Origin: Burkholderiales bacterium
Lineage (GTDB): Bacteria > Pseudomonadota > Gammaproteobacteria > Burkholderiales > SG8-39
Direction of reading: 5' to 3'
NCBI GenBank assembly: GCA_017880775.1
Contig: JADGRQ010000027.1
Coordinates: 1-64,000, forward strand
DNA length: 64,000 nt
Under the pieces are notes generated by a model. It had not been told where the DNA came from, did no database searches, and saw only the letters and a program-made list of their open reading frames with translations. Positions 53,367 to 63,398 of this stretch are shown piece by piece. Position 1 is the first letter of the stretch. Each line of letters starts with the position of its first letter. A program made the translations under genes and the position numbers.

Positions 53367-54698
53367 ATGAATGATCGTTTGCGCAACCCGGTTTCCCTGG
53401 AAGAGTCCGCGTTCTGGATGCCGTTTACGGCGAACCGCCAGTTCAAGAAGGCCCCGCGCATGCTCGCGCGCGCCGAGGGGATGTACTACTACACGCCGGA
53501 AGGCCGCGAGGTGCTCGACGGCACATCCGGCCTGTGGTGCGTCAACGCCGGCCACTGCCGGCCGAAGATCGTGGCGGCGCTGCAGAGGCAGGTGGCGCAG
53601 ATGGACTTCGCGCCGACCTTCCAGATGGGCCATCCGCTGGCGTTCGAATTCGCCGAGAAACTGATCGGCGTTACGCCCAAAGGGTTCAAGCACGTGTTCT
53701 TCACCAACTCGGGGTCGGAGTCGGTGGACAGCGCTCTGAAGATCGCTCTCGCCTGGCATCGCGCCCGCGGCGACGCCGGCCGCTTCCGGCTGATCGGGCG
53801 CGAGCGCGGCTATCACGGCGTCAACTTCGGCGGCATCTCCGTGGGCGGCATCGCTTCCAACCGCAAGCATTTCGGCCCCATGGTGGGGGGCGTGGACCAC
53901 ATCCGCCACACCCACGACCCGCTGCGAAACACATTTGCCCGCGGGCAGCCGCAGCATGGCGCCGAGTTCGCCGACGATCTGGAGCGGCTGGTCTCACTGC
54001 ACGACGCGTCCACCATCGGCGCGGTGATCGTCGAGCCGGTGGCCGGCTCGACCGGCGTGCTGGTCCCGCCGAAAGGCTACCTGGAGCGCCTGCGCGAACT
54101 GTGCACGAAGCACGGCATTCTGCTGATATTCGACGAGGTGATCACCGGGTTCGGGCGTCTCGGCAAGCCATTCGCGACCGATTACTTCGGCGTCACGCCG
54201 GATTTGATCGTCACCGCCAAGGGCATCACCAACGGCACGGTGCCGATGGGCGCGGTATTCGTCCGGGACGAGATCTTTCAGGCCTTCATGCAGGGGCCGG
54301 AGAACTCGATCGAGTTCTTCCATGGCTATACCTATTCCGGGCACCCGGTCGCGTGCGCGGCCGCGATCGCGACGCTGGAGACCTACGCGGACGAAGGGCT
54401 GCTTACGCGTGCAGCGTCGCTCGCCAAGCACTTCGAGGACTGCGCGCACGCGCTCAAGGGCCTGCCCCATGTCATCGACGTACGCAATCTCGGCCTGATG
54501 GCGGGGATCGAACTCGCGCCGCGGCCGGATGCGCCGGGCAAACGGGCCTTCGAGGCGTTCGTGAAGTGCTTCGAGCAGGGCGTGCTGATCCGCGTCACCG
54601 CCGATATCATTGCGCTGTCGCCCCCGCTGATCGTCGAGAATCCGCAAATCGACCGGATCTTCGAAACTCTTTCCAGTGTGCTCCGCACCCTGGAATAA
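53367..54698 (+). CDS. Class III aminotransferase (omega-amino acid:pyruvate type), 443 aa
   Basis: A PLP enzyme. GGAGG lies seven bases upstream of the ATG. Typical blocks: FWMPFTANRQFKKAPRML, GLWCVNAGH, TNSGSESVDSALKIA, RERGYHGVNFGG, IFDEVITGFGRLG, and the PLP-binding Lys in TAKGITNG. The MPFTxNRxFK opening is typical of beta-alanine/omega-amino acid:pyruvate aminotransferases. Last gene of the rightward operon, converging on speDE. Confidence 0.92.
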   Translation: MNDRLRNPVSLEESAFWMPFTANRQFKKAPRMLARAEGMYYYTPEGREVLDGTSGLWCVNAGHCRPKIVAALQRQVAQMDFAPTFQMGHPLAFEFAEKLIGVTPKGFKHVFFTNSGSESVDSALKIALAWHRARGDAGRFRLIGRERGYHGVNFGGISVGGIASNRKHFGPMVGGVDHIRHTHDPLRNTFARGQPQHGAEFADDLERLVSLHDASTIGAVIVEPVAGSTGVLVPPKGYLERLRELCTKHGILLIFDEVITGFGRLGKPFATDYFGVTPDLIVTAKGITNGTVPMGAVFVRDEIFQAFMQGPENSIEFFHGYTYSGHPVACAAAIATLETYADEGLLTRAASLAKHFEDCAHALKGLPHVIDVRNLGLMAGIELAPRPDAPGKRAFEAFVKCFEQGVLIRVTADIIALSPPLIVENPQIDRIFETLSSVLRTLE

Positions 54699-54719
54699 AT
54701 CCGACCGGTCGATATCCCC

Positions 54720-55979
54720 TTATTTTGCTGCTGCGTGGACGACGCCCAAGCGCCGTCCACGCAACGGCTGGCGCAGGCGCGTCGGCGTCACGAGGTCTCG
54801 CACGAAGTTCGGCAGCGCGAATACACCTTCGTGGGTCTCGCCGTTGTAGTACCTGAGTTCGGTGAGCTTGCGCTGCTCGATCCTGCGGTCGATCTCATCG
54901 GCGGTGTAGGCCTTCGGATCGAGCTTGTCCGAGCACACCGCCATCGTCCATAGCGAGCCGTACAGCGGGATGAACATCGTATACGGGCGCACGATGCGGA
55001 ACACCGAGTTGAGGCGCGCCGCGAGCTCGGCCACGCGCTCGGGGCGCGCCACCGGCGAGCCGATGTGCAGCGTCAACGCCCCGCCCGGGGCCAGCGCCGC
55101 GCGGCACCGCTGGAAGAACTCCACCGAGTAGAGCGCCACCGCGGGGCCCACCGGATCGTTGAGGTCGAGCGTAATCAGGTCGAAGCGCTCGGTGGTCTCG
55201 CGCACGAACTTCATGCCGTCTTCGACCAGCACGCGCAACTTCCGGTTATCGAACACCCCGTTGTGGACCGCGTGGAAATGCTCGCGCGCGACTTTGATGA
55301 CGTCGGGGTCGATCTCGACCATCGTCACCTGCTCGACCGACGGGTGCTTGAGCGCCTCCTCCGACGATCCGCCGTCGCCGCCGCCGACGATCAACACCTT
55401 TTTCGGCGCATTGTGGGCGGTGAGCGCGGGATGAATGAGGTTCTCGTGGTAGACGAACTCGTCGCGCTCCGAGGTCATGTTGAAACCGTCGAGGCGGAAC
55501 AGCTTGCCGTATTGCGCCGTCTCGTAGATCTGCATCCTCTGGTAGGGCGTCTGCCACTCGCCCAGCTGGCGCGCGGCCTTGATGTAGAACCCGGTCGAGT
55601 CGTTGAGCGGCTCCATCAGAAGGTGACCGCCGCGCTCGATCTCGTGGCGCGCGATTTCGGTCGGCTGGAAATAGGCGATGATCGACTCGAACAGCGTCTT
55701 CGCCTTCTCGCTGTTGTCGGCGCTGAAATTGCAGACGTAGACGTCGAGGGTGAGCCCCGCGCGCTCCGGCCAGGTGTGAACCGCGATATGCGACTCGGCG
55801 AGCACCACCGTGCCGGTAAAGCCGGCGCCTTCGAACTGCTGGAAGCTCGCGTCCATGACCGTCAGGCCCGAGGCCTGTACGAACTCGATGCACTTTTCGC
55901 GGAAGCCCTCGCCGTCAAGGAGCAACCGTGGGTCGCAGCGACAGCCGCCCAGATCACCGATGAGATGAAGACCGTTCAT
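54720..55979 (-). CDS. speE: Fusion of S-adenosylmethionine decarboxylase (SpeD) and spermidine synthase (SpeE)
   Basis: 419 residues from the ATG at 55979 with GGAGGGGG upstream. Residues 1-120 are a bacterial SpeD: HLIGDLGGC, then LAESHIAVHTWPE with the Glu-Ser self-cleavage site that forms the pyruvoyl group, and DVYVCNFSAD. Residues about 135-419 are SpeE: GFYIKAARQLGEWQTPYQRM, the SAM-binding LIVGGGDGGSSEEALKH, MVEIDPDVIKVAREHF, and LITLDLNDPVGPA. The fusion would make decarboxylated SAM and use it to aminopropylate putrescine. Free enzymes are the more common form. Note that self-cleavage would leave the SpeE part on the alpha chain. Confidence 0.9.
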   Translation of the reverse strand: MNGLHLIGDLGGCRCDPRLLLDGEGFREKCIEFVQASGLTVMDASFQQFEGAGFTGTVVLAESHIAVHTWPERAGLTLDVYVCNFSADNSEKAKTLFESIIAYFQPTEIARHEIERGGHLLMEPLNDSTGFYIKAARQLGEWQTPYQRMQIYETAQYGKLFRLDGFNMTSERDEFVYHENLIHPALTAHNAPKKVLIVGGGDGGSSEEALKHPSVEQVTMVEIDPDVIKVAREHFHAVHNGVFDNRKLRVLVEDGMKFVRETTERFDLITLDLNDPVGPAVALYSVEFFQRCRAALAPGGALTLHIGSPVARPERVAELAARLNSVFRIVRPYTMFIPLYGSLWTMAVCSDKLDPKAYTADEIDRRIEQRKLTELRYYNGETHEGVFALPNFVRDLVTPTRLRQPLRGRRLGVVHAAAK

Positions 55980-56053
55980 TTCGTCCCCCTCCAAAAAGCA
56001 GCGCACGCATCGGGGGCGGCGGTCAGCCGCCCTTCAGCGTGCGCCCAATCCAG

Positions 56054-56073
56054 AAAAAAGACGCCTTGCGGCG
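56054..56073 (-). terminator. Possible weak terminator after nudC
   Basis: On the minus strand CGCC-GCAA-GGCG is followed by TCTTTTTT. The stem is only 4 bp. A second hairpin (GGGCGGC/GCCGCCC, 56014-56032) lies between it and speDE and could be a leader structure. Confidence 0.35.
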
Positions 56074-56086
56074 GCTCGCGAAACTT

Positions 56087-57016
56087 CTATTCAATTCCTT
56101 TAGCGCCCCCATTTCGCGAATACGTCTCGCGCATTTGGTGCGCGACGGCATCAATCAGCCCTCGAGCGATGCTGATCTTACTAGGAAGTCTCGGCAAATG
56201 AAAGACATCGAACCATTCCGCGGCCTCTATTTCTCCCGGTTGCGGCGTGACATCTCCGCCCGCCCAGTCGCACACGAACGCAATCATCAGCGAATTCGGA
56301 AACGGCCACGGCTGGCTATCGAAGTAGCGGATGTTGTTTATCCGCACGCCAACTTCTTCCAGCACTTCGCGCGCCAGACACTGCTCGAGGGTTTCGCCAG
56401 GCTCGACGAAGCCGGCGAGCGCGCTGTACATGCCGGCGGGGAAATGCGCGCCGCGCCCGAGCAGCAATTCGCGCCCGCGCTGCACCAGCGCCATTACGGC
56501 CGGGGAGATGCGCGGATACACCGAGAGCTTGCACGCGGGGCAGACGCGCACCCGTTCGTCGGGTTTGGGTGCCGTCGGTGCGCCGCAGCGGCCGCAGAAC
56601 TGGTGCGCCCGGTCCCAGTCGAGCAGCTGGATCGCGCGCCCCGCCAGCGCCAGATGCGTATCGTCGAGAACCGAGAACAGCGTCCGCAGCCCTTCCCAGT
56701 TCATTCCGGCCGGCGCATCCGTATCGCGTGGCACTTCTGTGGCCCAGCAGTCAATTCCCGCCAGACGGCCTAGATATAGTGTCCGGAGCGCCTTGGACCC
56801 CAAGGGGTCGTAGCCCGTGTTGTTTTTTTGCAACGGCACGCGCGCCCAGCTCGGCCGGATGCGCACCCGGAGATCGTCAGTCGGTTCCGGGCTGGGCGGC
56901 CCGATTTCGACCAGCAGCTGGTCGCCGCGGAACACGAACCAGTGGCCGGCGCCGGGGGCCTCCGCCAACGTCAATTGGACGAACCCGTCGGGACTGGAGA
57001 AGGGTAGCTGCGGCAT
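56087..57016 (-). CDS. nudC: NAD+ diphosphatase NudC
   Basis: Hydrolyses NAD(H) and removes NAD caps from RNA. 309 residues from the ATG at 57016 (MPQLPFSSPDGF). The zinc ribbon is FCGRCGAPT...CPACKLSVYP, the Nudix box is GFVEPGETLEQCLAREVLEEVGV (only the pattern Gx5Ex7REUxEExGU is claimed), and the NudC tag SQPWPFPNSLM is intact. The N-terminal domain is variable as usual. Same strand as speDE, divergent from tkt. Confidence 0.94.
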   Translation of the reverse strand: MPQLPFSSPDGFVQLTLAEAPGAGHWFVFRGDQLLVEIGPPSPEPTDDLRVRIRPSWARVPLQKNNTGYDPLGSKALRTLYLGRLAGIDCWATEVPRDTDAPAGMNWEGLRTLFSVLDDTHLALAGRAIQLLDWDRAHQFCGRCGAPTAPKPDERVRVCPACKLSVYPRISPAVMALVQRGRELLLGRGAHFPAGMYSALAGFVEPGETLEQCLAREVLEEVGVRINNIRYFDSQPWPFPNSLMIAFVCDWAGGDVTPQPGEIEAAEWFDVFHLPRLPSKISIARGLIDAVAHQMRETYSRNGGAKGIE

Positions 57017-57132
57017 GCCGCCGAGTTTACCCGCCGTGATCACCAACGGCGCCCATAAATCCGCGGGGGCGCTGCAAATCCCGTCGCGTATAATCGCCAC
57101 CTCCCTTCGTGCACTCCGGTCCGCAGCCCCGC

Positions 57133-59136
57133 ATGACTCCGCCCGTACCCGACCGCGACCTCGCGAACGTAATTCGCGCGTTGGCCATGGACGCCGTCCA
57201 GCAGGCCAATTCAGGCCATCCCGGCATGCCGATGGGCATGGCCGAGATCGCCGTGGCGCTGTGGCACAGGCACCTGCGCCATAATCCGGCGAATCCCGCG
57301 TGGGCGAACCGCGACCGCTTCGTGCTCTCCAACGGGCACGGATCGATGCTGCTCTACGCCCTGCTGCACCTGACCGGCTACGACCTGCCGATGGAAGAGT
57401 TGAAGCGCTTCCGTCAGTTGAACTCGAAAACCCCGGGTCACCCGGAGCGAGGCCTCACCCCGGGCGTCGAGACCACCACCGGCCCGCTCGGCCAGGGCGT
57501 CTCGAACGCCGTCGGCATGGCGATCGCGGAGAGGCTGCTCGCGGCGGAGTTCAACCGCCCGGGTCTCGAACTGGTCGATCACATTACCTACGTGTTCCTC
57601 GGCGACGGTTGCATGATGGAAGGCATCTCGCACGAGTCCTGCGCGCTCGCCGGCACGCTGGGCCTGGGCAAGCTGATCGCGATCTACGACGACAACGGCA
57701 TCTCGATAGATTCGGAAAAGGGCCGCATCCGGCAGTGGTACACCGACGACGTACGCCGTCGCTTCGAAGCCTACAACTGGCAGGTGATCGCGGGCGTGGA
57801 CGGTCACGATGTCGATGCGATGGACAAGTCCATCCGCAGGGCCAAGCGCGAGACGGCGCGGCCGACGCTGATTTGCGCGAAGACCGTGATCGGCAAGGGC
57901 GCGCCGACCAAGGCCAATACGGGCAGCGCGCATGGTTCGCCGCTCGGCGAGAAAGAAATCGCCGCGACGCGCGAGGCGATCGGCTGGCCGCATCCGCCAT
58001 TCGTGGTTCCCGACGAGGTCCGCAGGGGCTGGGACGCGCGCCCGGCCGGAAAACGCGTCGAGCGCAAGTGGTCGAAGCTGTTCGATGAGTATGAGCGGCA
58101 GTTCCCGCGCGAGGCGGCGGAGTTCACGCGCCGCGTTGCGGGGAAGCTTCCGGCGGATTTCGCCTACCGCGTCGAGCAGCTGGTCCGGGACTGCGACGCC
58201 AAGGCGGAGACCATCGCCACGCGCAAGGCGTCGCAGAACACGCTCGAGGTGCTGGTCCCTGCGTTGCCGGAGCTGATCGGCGGCTCGGCCGACCTGGCCG
58301 CCTCGAACCTCACCATGGTGAAGGCCTCGAAGGTGGTGGGCGCGAACGAGGGCGGCAACTACCTTTTCTACGGCGTGCGCGAATTCGGCATGGCCGCGAT
58401 CATGAACGGCCTCGCGGTGCACGGAGGTTTCATTCCGTATGGCGGCACCTTCCTCACGTTCTCCGATTACGCGCGCAACGCTTTGCGCATGGCCGCGCTG
58501 ATGAAGATCCGAGTCCTCTATGTGTTCACGCACGACTCGATCGGCCTCGGCGAGGACGGCCCGACGCACCAGGCGATCGAGCATGCCGCCAGCCTGCGGC
58601 TCATTCCCGGGCTCGACCTCTGGCGTCCGTGCGACACCGTCGAGGCCGCGCTCGCGTGGGCGAGCGCGATCGAGCGCGGGAACGGGCCCAGCGCGCTGGT
58701 CTTCAGCCGGCAGAATGTGGAGTTTTGCGTGCGCGACGCAGCCGCAATCGCCGCCGTACGGCGCGGCGGCTATGTGCTCGCCGATTCGGCCGAAGCAAAG
58801 GCCGTGATCATTGCCACCGGATCGGAGGTTCCGCTCGCGCTTGCGGCGCGGCGGCAGCTTGCGGCCGAGAATGTTGCGGTGCGCGTGGTATCGATGCCGT
58901 CCACCAATGTGTTCGACCGGCAGGAGCATGCGTATCGCGCGACGGTGCTGCCGAAGGGTGTGCCGCGCGTAGCGGTCGAGGCCGGCGTCAGCGATTTCTG
59001 GCGCAAATACGTGGGTCTGGAAGGCGCGGTGGTCGGCGTCGACGGCTTCGGCGAATCCGCGCCGGCCGCTGACTTGTTCAAGCACTTCGGCATCACCGCC
59101 GAGTCGGTCGCGAACGCGGTGAGATCGGTCATTTAG
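57133..59136 (+). CDS. tkt: Transketolase
   Basis: A ThDP enzyme that transfers two-carbon units in the pentose phosphate pathway. 667 residues from the ATG at 57133. The substrate loop [14 protein letters not shown], ThDP motif [15 protein letters not shown] and downstream Asn, the catalytic Glu and the [17 protein letters not shown] block are all present. A GTG at 57109 would add eight unconserved residues. First gene of a tkt-gap-pgk cluster. Confidence 0.97.
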   Translation: MTPPVPDRDLANVIRALAMDAVQQANSGHPGMPMGMAEIAVALWHRHLRHNPANPAWANRDRFVLSNGHGSMLLYALLHLTGYDLPMEELKRFRQLNSKTPGHPERGLTPGVETTTGPLGQGVSNAVGMAIAERLLAAEFNRPGLELVDHITYVFLGDGCMMEGISHESCALAGTLGLGKLIAIYDDNGISIDSEKGRIRQWYTDDVRRRFEAYNWQVIAGVDGHDVDAMDKSIRRAKRETARPTLICAKTVIGKGAPTKANTGSAHGSPLGEKEIAATREAIGWPHPPFVVPDEVRRGWDARPAGKRVERKWSKLFDEYERQFPREAAEFTRRVAGKLPADFAYRVEQLVRDCDAKAETIATRKASQNTLEVLVPALPELIGGSADLAASNLTMVKASKVVGANEGGNYLFYGVREFGMAAIMNGLAVHGGFIPYGGTFLTFSDYARNALRMAALMKIRVLYVFTHDSIGLGEDGPTHQAIEHAASLRLIPGLDLWRPCDTVEAALAWASAIERGNGPSALVFSRQNVEFCVRDAAAIAAVRRGGYVLADSAEAKAVIIATGSEVPLALAARRQLAAENVAVRVVSMPSTNVFDRQEHAYRATVLPKGVPRVAVEAGVSDFWRKYVGLEGAVVGVDGFGESAPAADLFKHFGITAESVANAVRSVI

Positions 59137-59144
59137 GAGAAGGC

Positions 59145-60158
59145 ATGTCCATCAAGGTCGCCATCAACGGCTTCGGCCGCATCGGCCGCAATATCCTGCG
59201 AGCGAATTACGAGAGCGCAACAAAGCATAATCTGCAGTTTGTTGCGATCAACGACCTCGGCGACGCGAAGACCAACGCCCATCTGCTCAATTACGACACC
59301 ACGCACGGTCGCTTCAGGGGCACGGTCGCGGTCGAGGGCGAGCACATGGTCGTCAACGGCGACCGGATCCGGGTGCTGGCGATGCGCAAGCCCGAGGAAT
59401 TGCCATGGAAGGACCTCGGCGTCGACATGGTCATGGAATGCACCGGCCTGTTTAATAGCAAGGAGAAGGCGGCGGGGCATCTCAGGGCCGGCGCAAAGAA
59501 GGTGATCCTTTCGGCCCCAGGGGGCAAGGACGTGGACGCGACTGTGGTGTACGGAGTCAATCACCATGTGCTCAAGGCCGCACACACGGTGATCTCGAAC
59601 GCGTCGTGCACCACCAACTGCCTCGCTCCGCTGGTGAAGGCACTGAATGACCGGATCGGCGTAGTCTCAGGCCTGATGACCACGGTGCACGCTTATACCA
59701 ATGACCAGGTGCTCACCGACGTCTATCACGAAGACCTGCGCCGCGCGCGTTCGGCCACCATGTCGATGATTCCGACCAAGACCGGCGCAGCCTCCGCAGT
59801 CGGTCTGGTGTTGCCGGAGCTGAACGGCAAGCTCGACGGCTACGCGATCCGCGTGCCGACGATCAACGTCTCGATCGTCGATCTCGTGTTCACCGCCAAA
59901 CGCGCGACCACGGTGGAGGAGGTGAATGCGGTGATGAAGCAGGCCGCAGATGGCGAACTGAAAGGCGTGCTCGAGTACAGCAAGGACCCGCTGGTGTCGG
60001 TGGATTTCAACCATAACCCCGCGTCGTCGATCTTCGATTCCACGCTCACCAAGGTCGCGGAGGGCACGTTGGTCAAAGTGGGCGCCTGGTACGACAACGA
60101 GTGGGGCTTCAGCAACCGTATGCTCGACACCGCGGTTGCATTCATGAACGCGAAGTAA
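59145..60158 (+). CDS. gap: Glyceraldehyde-3-phosphate dehydrogenase, type I
   Basis: 337 residues. NAD fold [14 protein letters not shown] at 6-19, the catalytic Cys in [12 protein letters not shown] (about 151-162), the S-loop [11 protein letters not shown] and the closing [13 protein letters not shown]. An AGGAG precedes the ATG. The residues after strand 2 (AINDLGD) fit NAD use. Between tkt and pgk on the same strand; glycolysis, gluconeogenesis or the Calvin cycle cannot be separated by sequence. Confidence 0.97.
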   Translation: MSIKVAINGFGRIGRNILRANYESATKHNLQFVAINDLGDAKTNAHLLNYDTTHGRFRGTVAVEGEHMVVNGDRIRVLAMRKPEELPWKDLGVDMVMECTGLFNSKEKAAGHLRAGAKKVILSAPGGKDVDATVVYGVNHHVLKAAHTVISNASCTTNCLAPLVKALNDRIGVVSGLMTTVHAYTNDQVLTDVYHEDLRRARSATMSMIPTKTGAASAVGLVLPELNGKLDGYAIRVPTINVSIVDLVFTAKRATTVEEVNAVMKQAADGELKGVLEYSKDPLVSVDFNHNPASSIFDSTLTKVAEGTLVKVGAWYDNEWGFSNRMLDTAVAFMNAK

Positions 60159-60194
60159 CCGCTTGTGCCGGCCACCTCGGTCAGATTCAAACGC

Positions 60195-61358
60195 ATGGCG
60201 GACGTGGATCTGAAGGGCAAGCGCGTGCTGATCCGCGCCGATCTGAACGTGCCAATCGAAGCCGGAAAGATTTCGGACGACACGCGGATCCGCGCCTCGT
60301 TGCCCGGGATACGCGCGGCGCTCGCCGCGCGCGCGCGGGTCATGGTGACCTCGCACCTGGGTCGGCCAAAGGAGGGCAAGTGGAGCGAGGCGGACTCGCT
60401 CGCGCCGGTAGCGAAGCACTTAGCCGACCTCCTCGGCGTTGAGGTGCCTCTGGTGCGCGATTGGGTGTCGGGCGGCGAAGTTGCGCCTGCGCCGGGCAAG
60501 CTCGTGATGCTCGAGAACTGCCGCATGAACAAGGGCGAGAAAGCCGACGACGAAACCCTGGCGAGGAAGATTGCGGCGTTGTGCGATGTTTACGTGAATG
60601 ACGCGTTCGGCACCGCGCACCGCGCGGAGGCCACTACGCACGGCGTGGCGCGTTTTGCCCCGGTCGCCTGCGCGGGCCCCCTGATGGCCGGAGAACTCGA
60701 CGCACTCGGCAAGGCCCTTGCCAACCCGAAGCGGCCGCTGGTGGCGATCGTCGCCGGCTCCAAGGTCTCGACCAAGCTGACCGTTCTTGATGCACTGTCG
60801 AAGAAGGTCGATTTCCTCATCGTCGGAGGCGGCATCGGCAACACGTTCATGCTTGCGGCCGGGCTGCCGATCGGCAAGTCGCTTGCCGAAGCCGATCTCG
60901 TCGGCGAGGCGAAGAAGATCATCGACGGCATGCGCTCGCGCGGTACAGACGTGCCGATCCCTGCCGACGTAGTGTGCGCGAAGGAATTGTCCCCGGACGC
61001 ACAGGCGGTGACCAAGGCGTCGAGCGCCGTGTCGGCGGACGACATGATCCTCGACATCGGCCCTGAGACCGCCGGACTGCTGGCGGCGAAACTGGCCACC
61101 GCCGGAACGATTGTCTGGAACGGACCCGTGGGAGTGTTCGAGATCGAGCAGTTTTCCAAAGGGACCGAGGTACTCGCGCTGGCAATCGCGAACTCGAAGG
61201 CATTTTCCATCGCCGGCGGCGGCGACACCGTGGCCGCGATCAACAAGTTCGGCATCGCCGACAGGATCGGCTACATCTCGACAGCGGGCGGCGCGTTTCT
61301 GGAGTTTCTCGAGGGCAAGACGCTTCCGGCGGTAGCCGCGCTCGAGGCGCGGGCCTAA
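60195..61358 (+). CDS. pgk: Phosphoglycerate kinase
   Basis: 387 residues from the ATG at 60195 ([20 protein letters not shown]), the standard start; an earlier in-frame GTG at 60165 is weaker. Substrate Arg block [30 protein letters not shown], the hinge, and the nucleotide site [16 protein letters not shown] and GGGDTVAAI are present. It follows gap by 36 nt. Confidence 0.97.
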   Translation: MADVDLKGKRVLIRADLNVPIEAGKISDDTRIRASLPGIRAALAARARVMVTSHLGRPKEGKWSEADSLAPVAKHLADLLGVEVPLVRDWVSGGEVAPAPGKLVMLENCRMNKGEKADDETLARKIAALCDVYVNDAFGTAHRAEATTHGVARFAPVACAGPLMAGELDALGKALANPKRPLVAIVAGSKVSTKLTVLDALSKKVDFLIVGGGIGNTFMLAAGLPIGKSLAEADLVGEAKKIIDGMRSRGTDVPIPADVVCAKELSPDAQAVTKASSAVSADDMILDIGPETAGLLAAKLATAGTIVWNGPVGVFEIEQFSKGTEVLALAIANSKAFSIAGGGDTVAAINKFGIADRIGYISTAGGAFLEFLEGKTLPAVAALEARA

Positions 61359-61391
61359 ACCTTGCGGGGACGCGGCGCGCCTTCACTCGCA

Positions 61392-62252
61392 ATGAGCGCG
61401 CCGAGTATTTCCTCCGACGTCGTCGGCACCGAAGTGGGTCCCGTCGCGCAGACGATCGATGCGCGCTGGCTGATGGCCTACGCCGCGGCGCTCGGCGAGA
61501 CCGATCCGCGCTACTACGACACCGGCGCGACGGGCGGCGTGATCGCGCATCCGCTGTTTCCAGTTTGCTACGAGTGGCCGGTGGTGCTGGAAATGCGGGA
61601 GCGGGCCAACCTCGCAGCGCATTACCCTCGGCTGCTCCACGCGCAACACGATCTCGTCGTGCACCGGGCACCGCGCGCGGGCGAACTGCTGCAGAGCACT
61701 GCGCGGGTCATCGCGGCGGCGCAGCGCGCGCCGGGGGTGTTCCTGGTGACGCGTTGCGAGACGCGCGCGGCTGGAGGCGAGCTCGTCAACGTCTCCGACT
61801 TCGGCGCGCTTTACCGGGGCGTGGCGCTCGACGGCGGCGACCGGCAGATCGAGGAGGGTTCGTTCGCGATCCCCGAGACCGCGGCAACTCTTGATTCCAT
61901 CGGGGAGATCGCGGTCCCGGCCACGCTCGGACATGTCTACTCCGAGTGCGCGCGCATCTGGAATCCGATCCATACCGACCTCGCCTATGCGCGCACGGCA
62001 GGGCTGCCGGGCATCATCCTGCACGGAACCGCGACGCTCGCGCTTTCGGTGTCGCGCGCGCTCGCGGCGTGCGGCGGCAATCCGGCGCAGGTGCGGCGTG
62101 TGCGCTGCCGGTTCAGCGGAATGGTTGCGATGCCCGCGACGCTGGAAGTGCACGCCGCGCGCTTAGGCGGTGAGATCGGTTTCGAGACGCATTGTTCGGG
62201 CACGCCAGTCGTTTCGCGGGGAAGCGTCATGCTCGCGGCGCTCGAGGTCTGA
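61392..62252 (+). CDS. MaoC-like hotdog dehydratase family protein, 286 aa
   Basis: A double hotdog protein. The N-terminal half has WLMAYAAALGETDPRYYDTG and HPLFPVCYEWPV. The C-terminal half holds the MaoC motif IWNPIHTDLAYARTAGLPGI with the catalytic Asp-x4-His-like pair, followed by HGTATLALSVSRAL. Such proteins hydrate enoyl-CoA or act as FAS1-type dehydratases. It follows pgk by 33 nt, probably in the same transcript, but has no known role in glycolysis. Confidence 0.82.
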   Translation: MSAPSISSDVVGTEVGPVAQTIDARWLMAYAAALGETDPRYYDTGATGGVIAHPLFPVCYEWPVVLEMRERANLAAHYPRLLHAQHDLVVHRAPRAGELLQSTARVIAAAQRAPGVFLVTRCETRAAGGELVNVSDFGALYRGVALDGGDRQIEEGSFAIPETAATLDSIGEIAVPATLGHVYSECARIWNPIHTDLAYARTAGLPGIILHGTATLALSVSRALAACGGNPAQVRRVRCRFSGMVAMPATLEVHAARLGGEIGFETHCSGTPVVSRGSVMLAALEV

Positions 62253-62265
62253 GCCTAGTTTCCGC

Positions 62266-63390
62266 CTAAGCAGCTAGCGCATCTTCCTCTGCCAGGCGCA
62301 AATCAGGACTCGTCTTCAAATCCAGCCATCGCAGCATGCCCAGATTGCGAATCGTCGAGGCCACCGTGACCTCGTCCAGCGGTGGACGACGTTTCTGCTT
62401 CCATTGCATGACGCTCTGCAAAACGTCCTTCTCGCTAGGCCGCGCGTCCTGAACGCGGCCCAGCTCTTGCGCGGCGAAGAGCACGGTTGCAATCACCTCC
62501 GCTTGATTGGTGTCGACACGTACGAAAAGATCTGAGGTCTTGTTTAGAATCGTTGCCCACTGATCGAAGGCGGGCGCGTATCTTTGCCTGATTCGGTCGA
62601 AGTTCGGCCCAACCTTGACCATGAACATCCTTCCCTGCCGCTCTTCCTGCAGCAAGCCGTTGTTAATCAGCTTCGCCTCGACGCTCTTCAATTCCTGCGA
62701 GAACGGGCCGAAGCTCCCGCGTCGATAGTTCAATCGCGTCGGCAATCCTTCACTGGTTGCGATAAATGCAATTTTCTGGAAAATTGTCCGGCCGATCGGC
62801 CAGTGATAGGGCTGCTGCTCAATGCGCTTGACGATTTCCACCAGTGAAACCCATGCCGCATCCAACCCGGACTCGCCGTTGCGGGCAGCACGACTTTCGA
62901 GCGCGTCGCCACCTCTTTCAAGGAACTCCCGCGTCAACTCCTTAGGGCTTGTTCCGTACGGCGCGTACATCTCCACTGGGATGTTCATCTGCTTCGCATA
63001 CCGGTAAATCAGCGGACCGATCGCCCGCCATTCCAGTTGGCCGTTGCCGCAACCCAGCGGCGGGATCGCAAGCGACCCTAGGCCCCATTCCTTGTAGTGC
63101 GCGACAAGGTACTTGAGCCCGCGCTCGATGTCGTCGATTCTCGACACAGACTTCCAGTGATCTTTGGTCGGGAAATTAACTATCTGAGGCGGAAGCAGGG
63201 TCCGGTACAAATACGGTAATCCGGGCTTTACCTCGCCGCGATTGCACCGCTCAATGTAGTCGGCATACATCTCCGGAAAATGTTTCTTGAACTCAAGGGC
63301 GATGCCCTTGCCCATGACGCCTACGCAGTTCACCGTGTTGACCAGCGTCTCGGCTTTCGACTCCAGGATGTCGCCAACCAGGATTTTCAT
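62266..63390 (-). CDS. darG: DarG antitoxin: macro-domain DNA ADP-ribosylglycohydrolase
   Basis: 374 residues from the ATG at 63390 with AGGGGAG upstream; the longer frame overlaps darT. The macro domain covers about 1-155: MKILVGDILESKAETLVNTV, NCVGVMGKGIALEFKK, the PTKDHWK block with Lys at 76 and 80, and IPPLGCGNGQLEW. The C-terminal half (about 165-374) is the helical domain typical of DarG that also binds DarT. It removes ADP-ribose from thymidine on single-stranded DNA. It lies 8 nt after darT. Confidence 0.93.
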   Translation of the reverse strand: MKILVGDILESKAETLVNTVNCVGVMGKGIALEFKKHFPEMYADYIERCNRGEVKPGLPYLYRTLLPPQIVNFPTKDHWKSVSRIDDIERGLKYLVAHYKEWGLGSLAIPPLGCGNGQLEWRAIGPLIYRYAKQMNIPVEMYAPYGTSPKELTREFLERGGDALESRAARNGESGLDAAWVSLVEIVKRIEQQPYHWPIGRTIFQKIAFIATSEGLPTRLNYRRGSFGPFSQELKSVEAKLINNGLLQEERQGRMFMVKVGPNFDRIRQRYAPAFDQWATILNKTSDLFVRVDTNQAEVIATVLFAAQELGRVQDARPSEKDVLQSVMQWKQKRRPPLDEVTVASTIRNLGMLRWLDLKTSPDLRLAEEDALAA

Positions 63391-63398
63391 GCGCTCCC

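Noticed and set aside
54699-54719. GACCGGTC palindrome between the aminotransferase and speDE
   Set aside because: Too short and without a T-run to be called a terminator.
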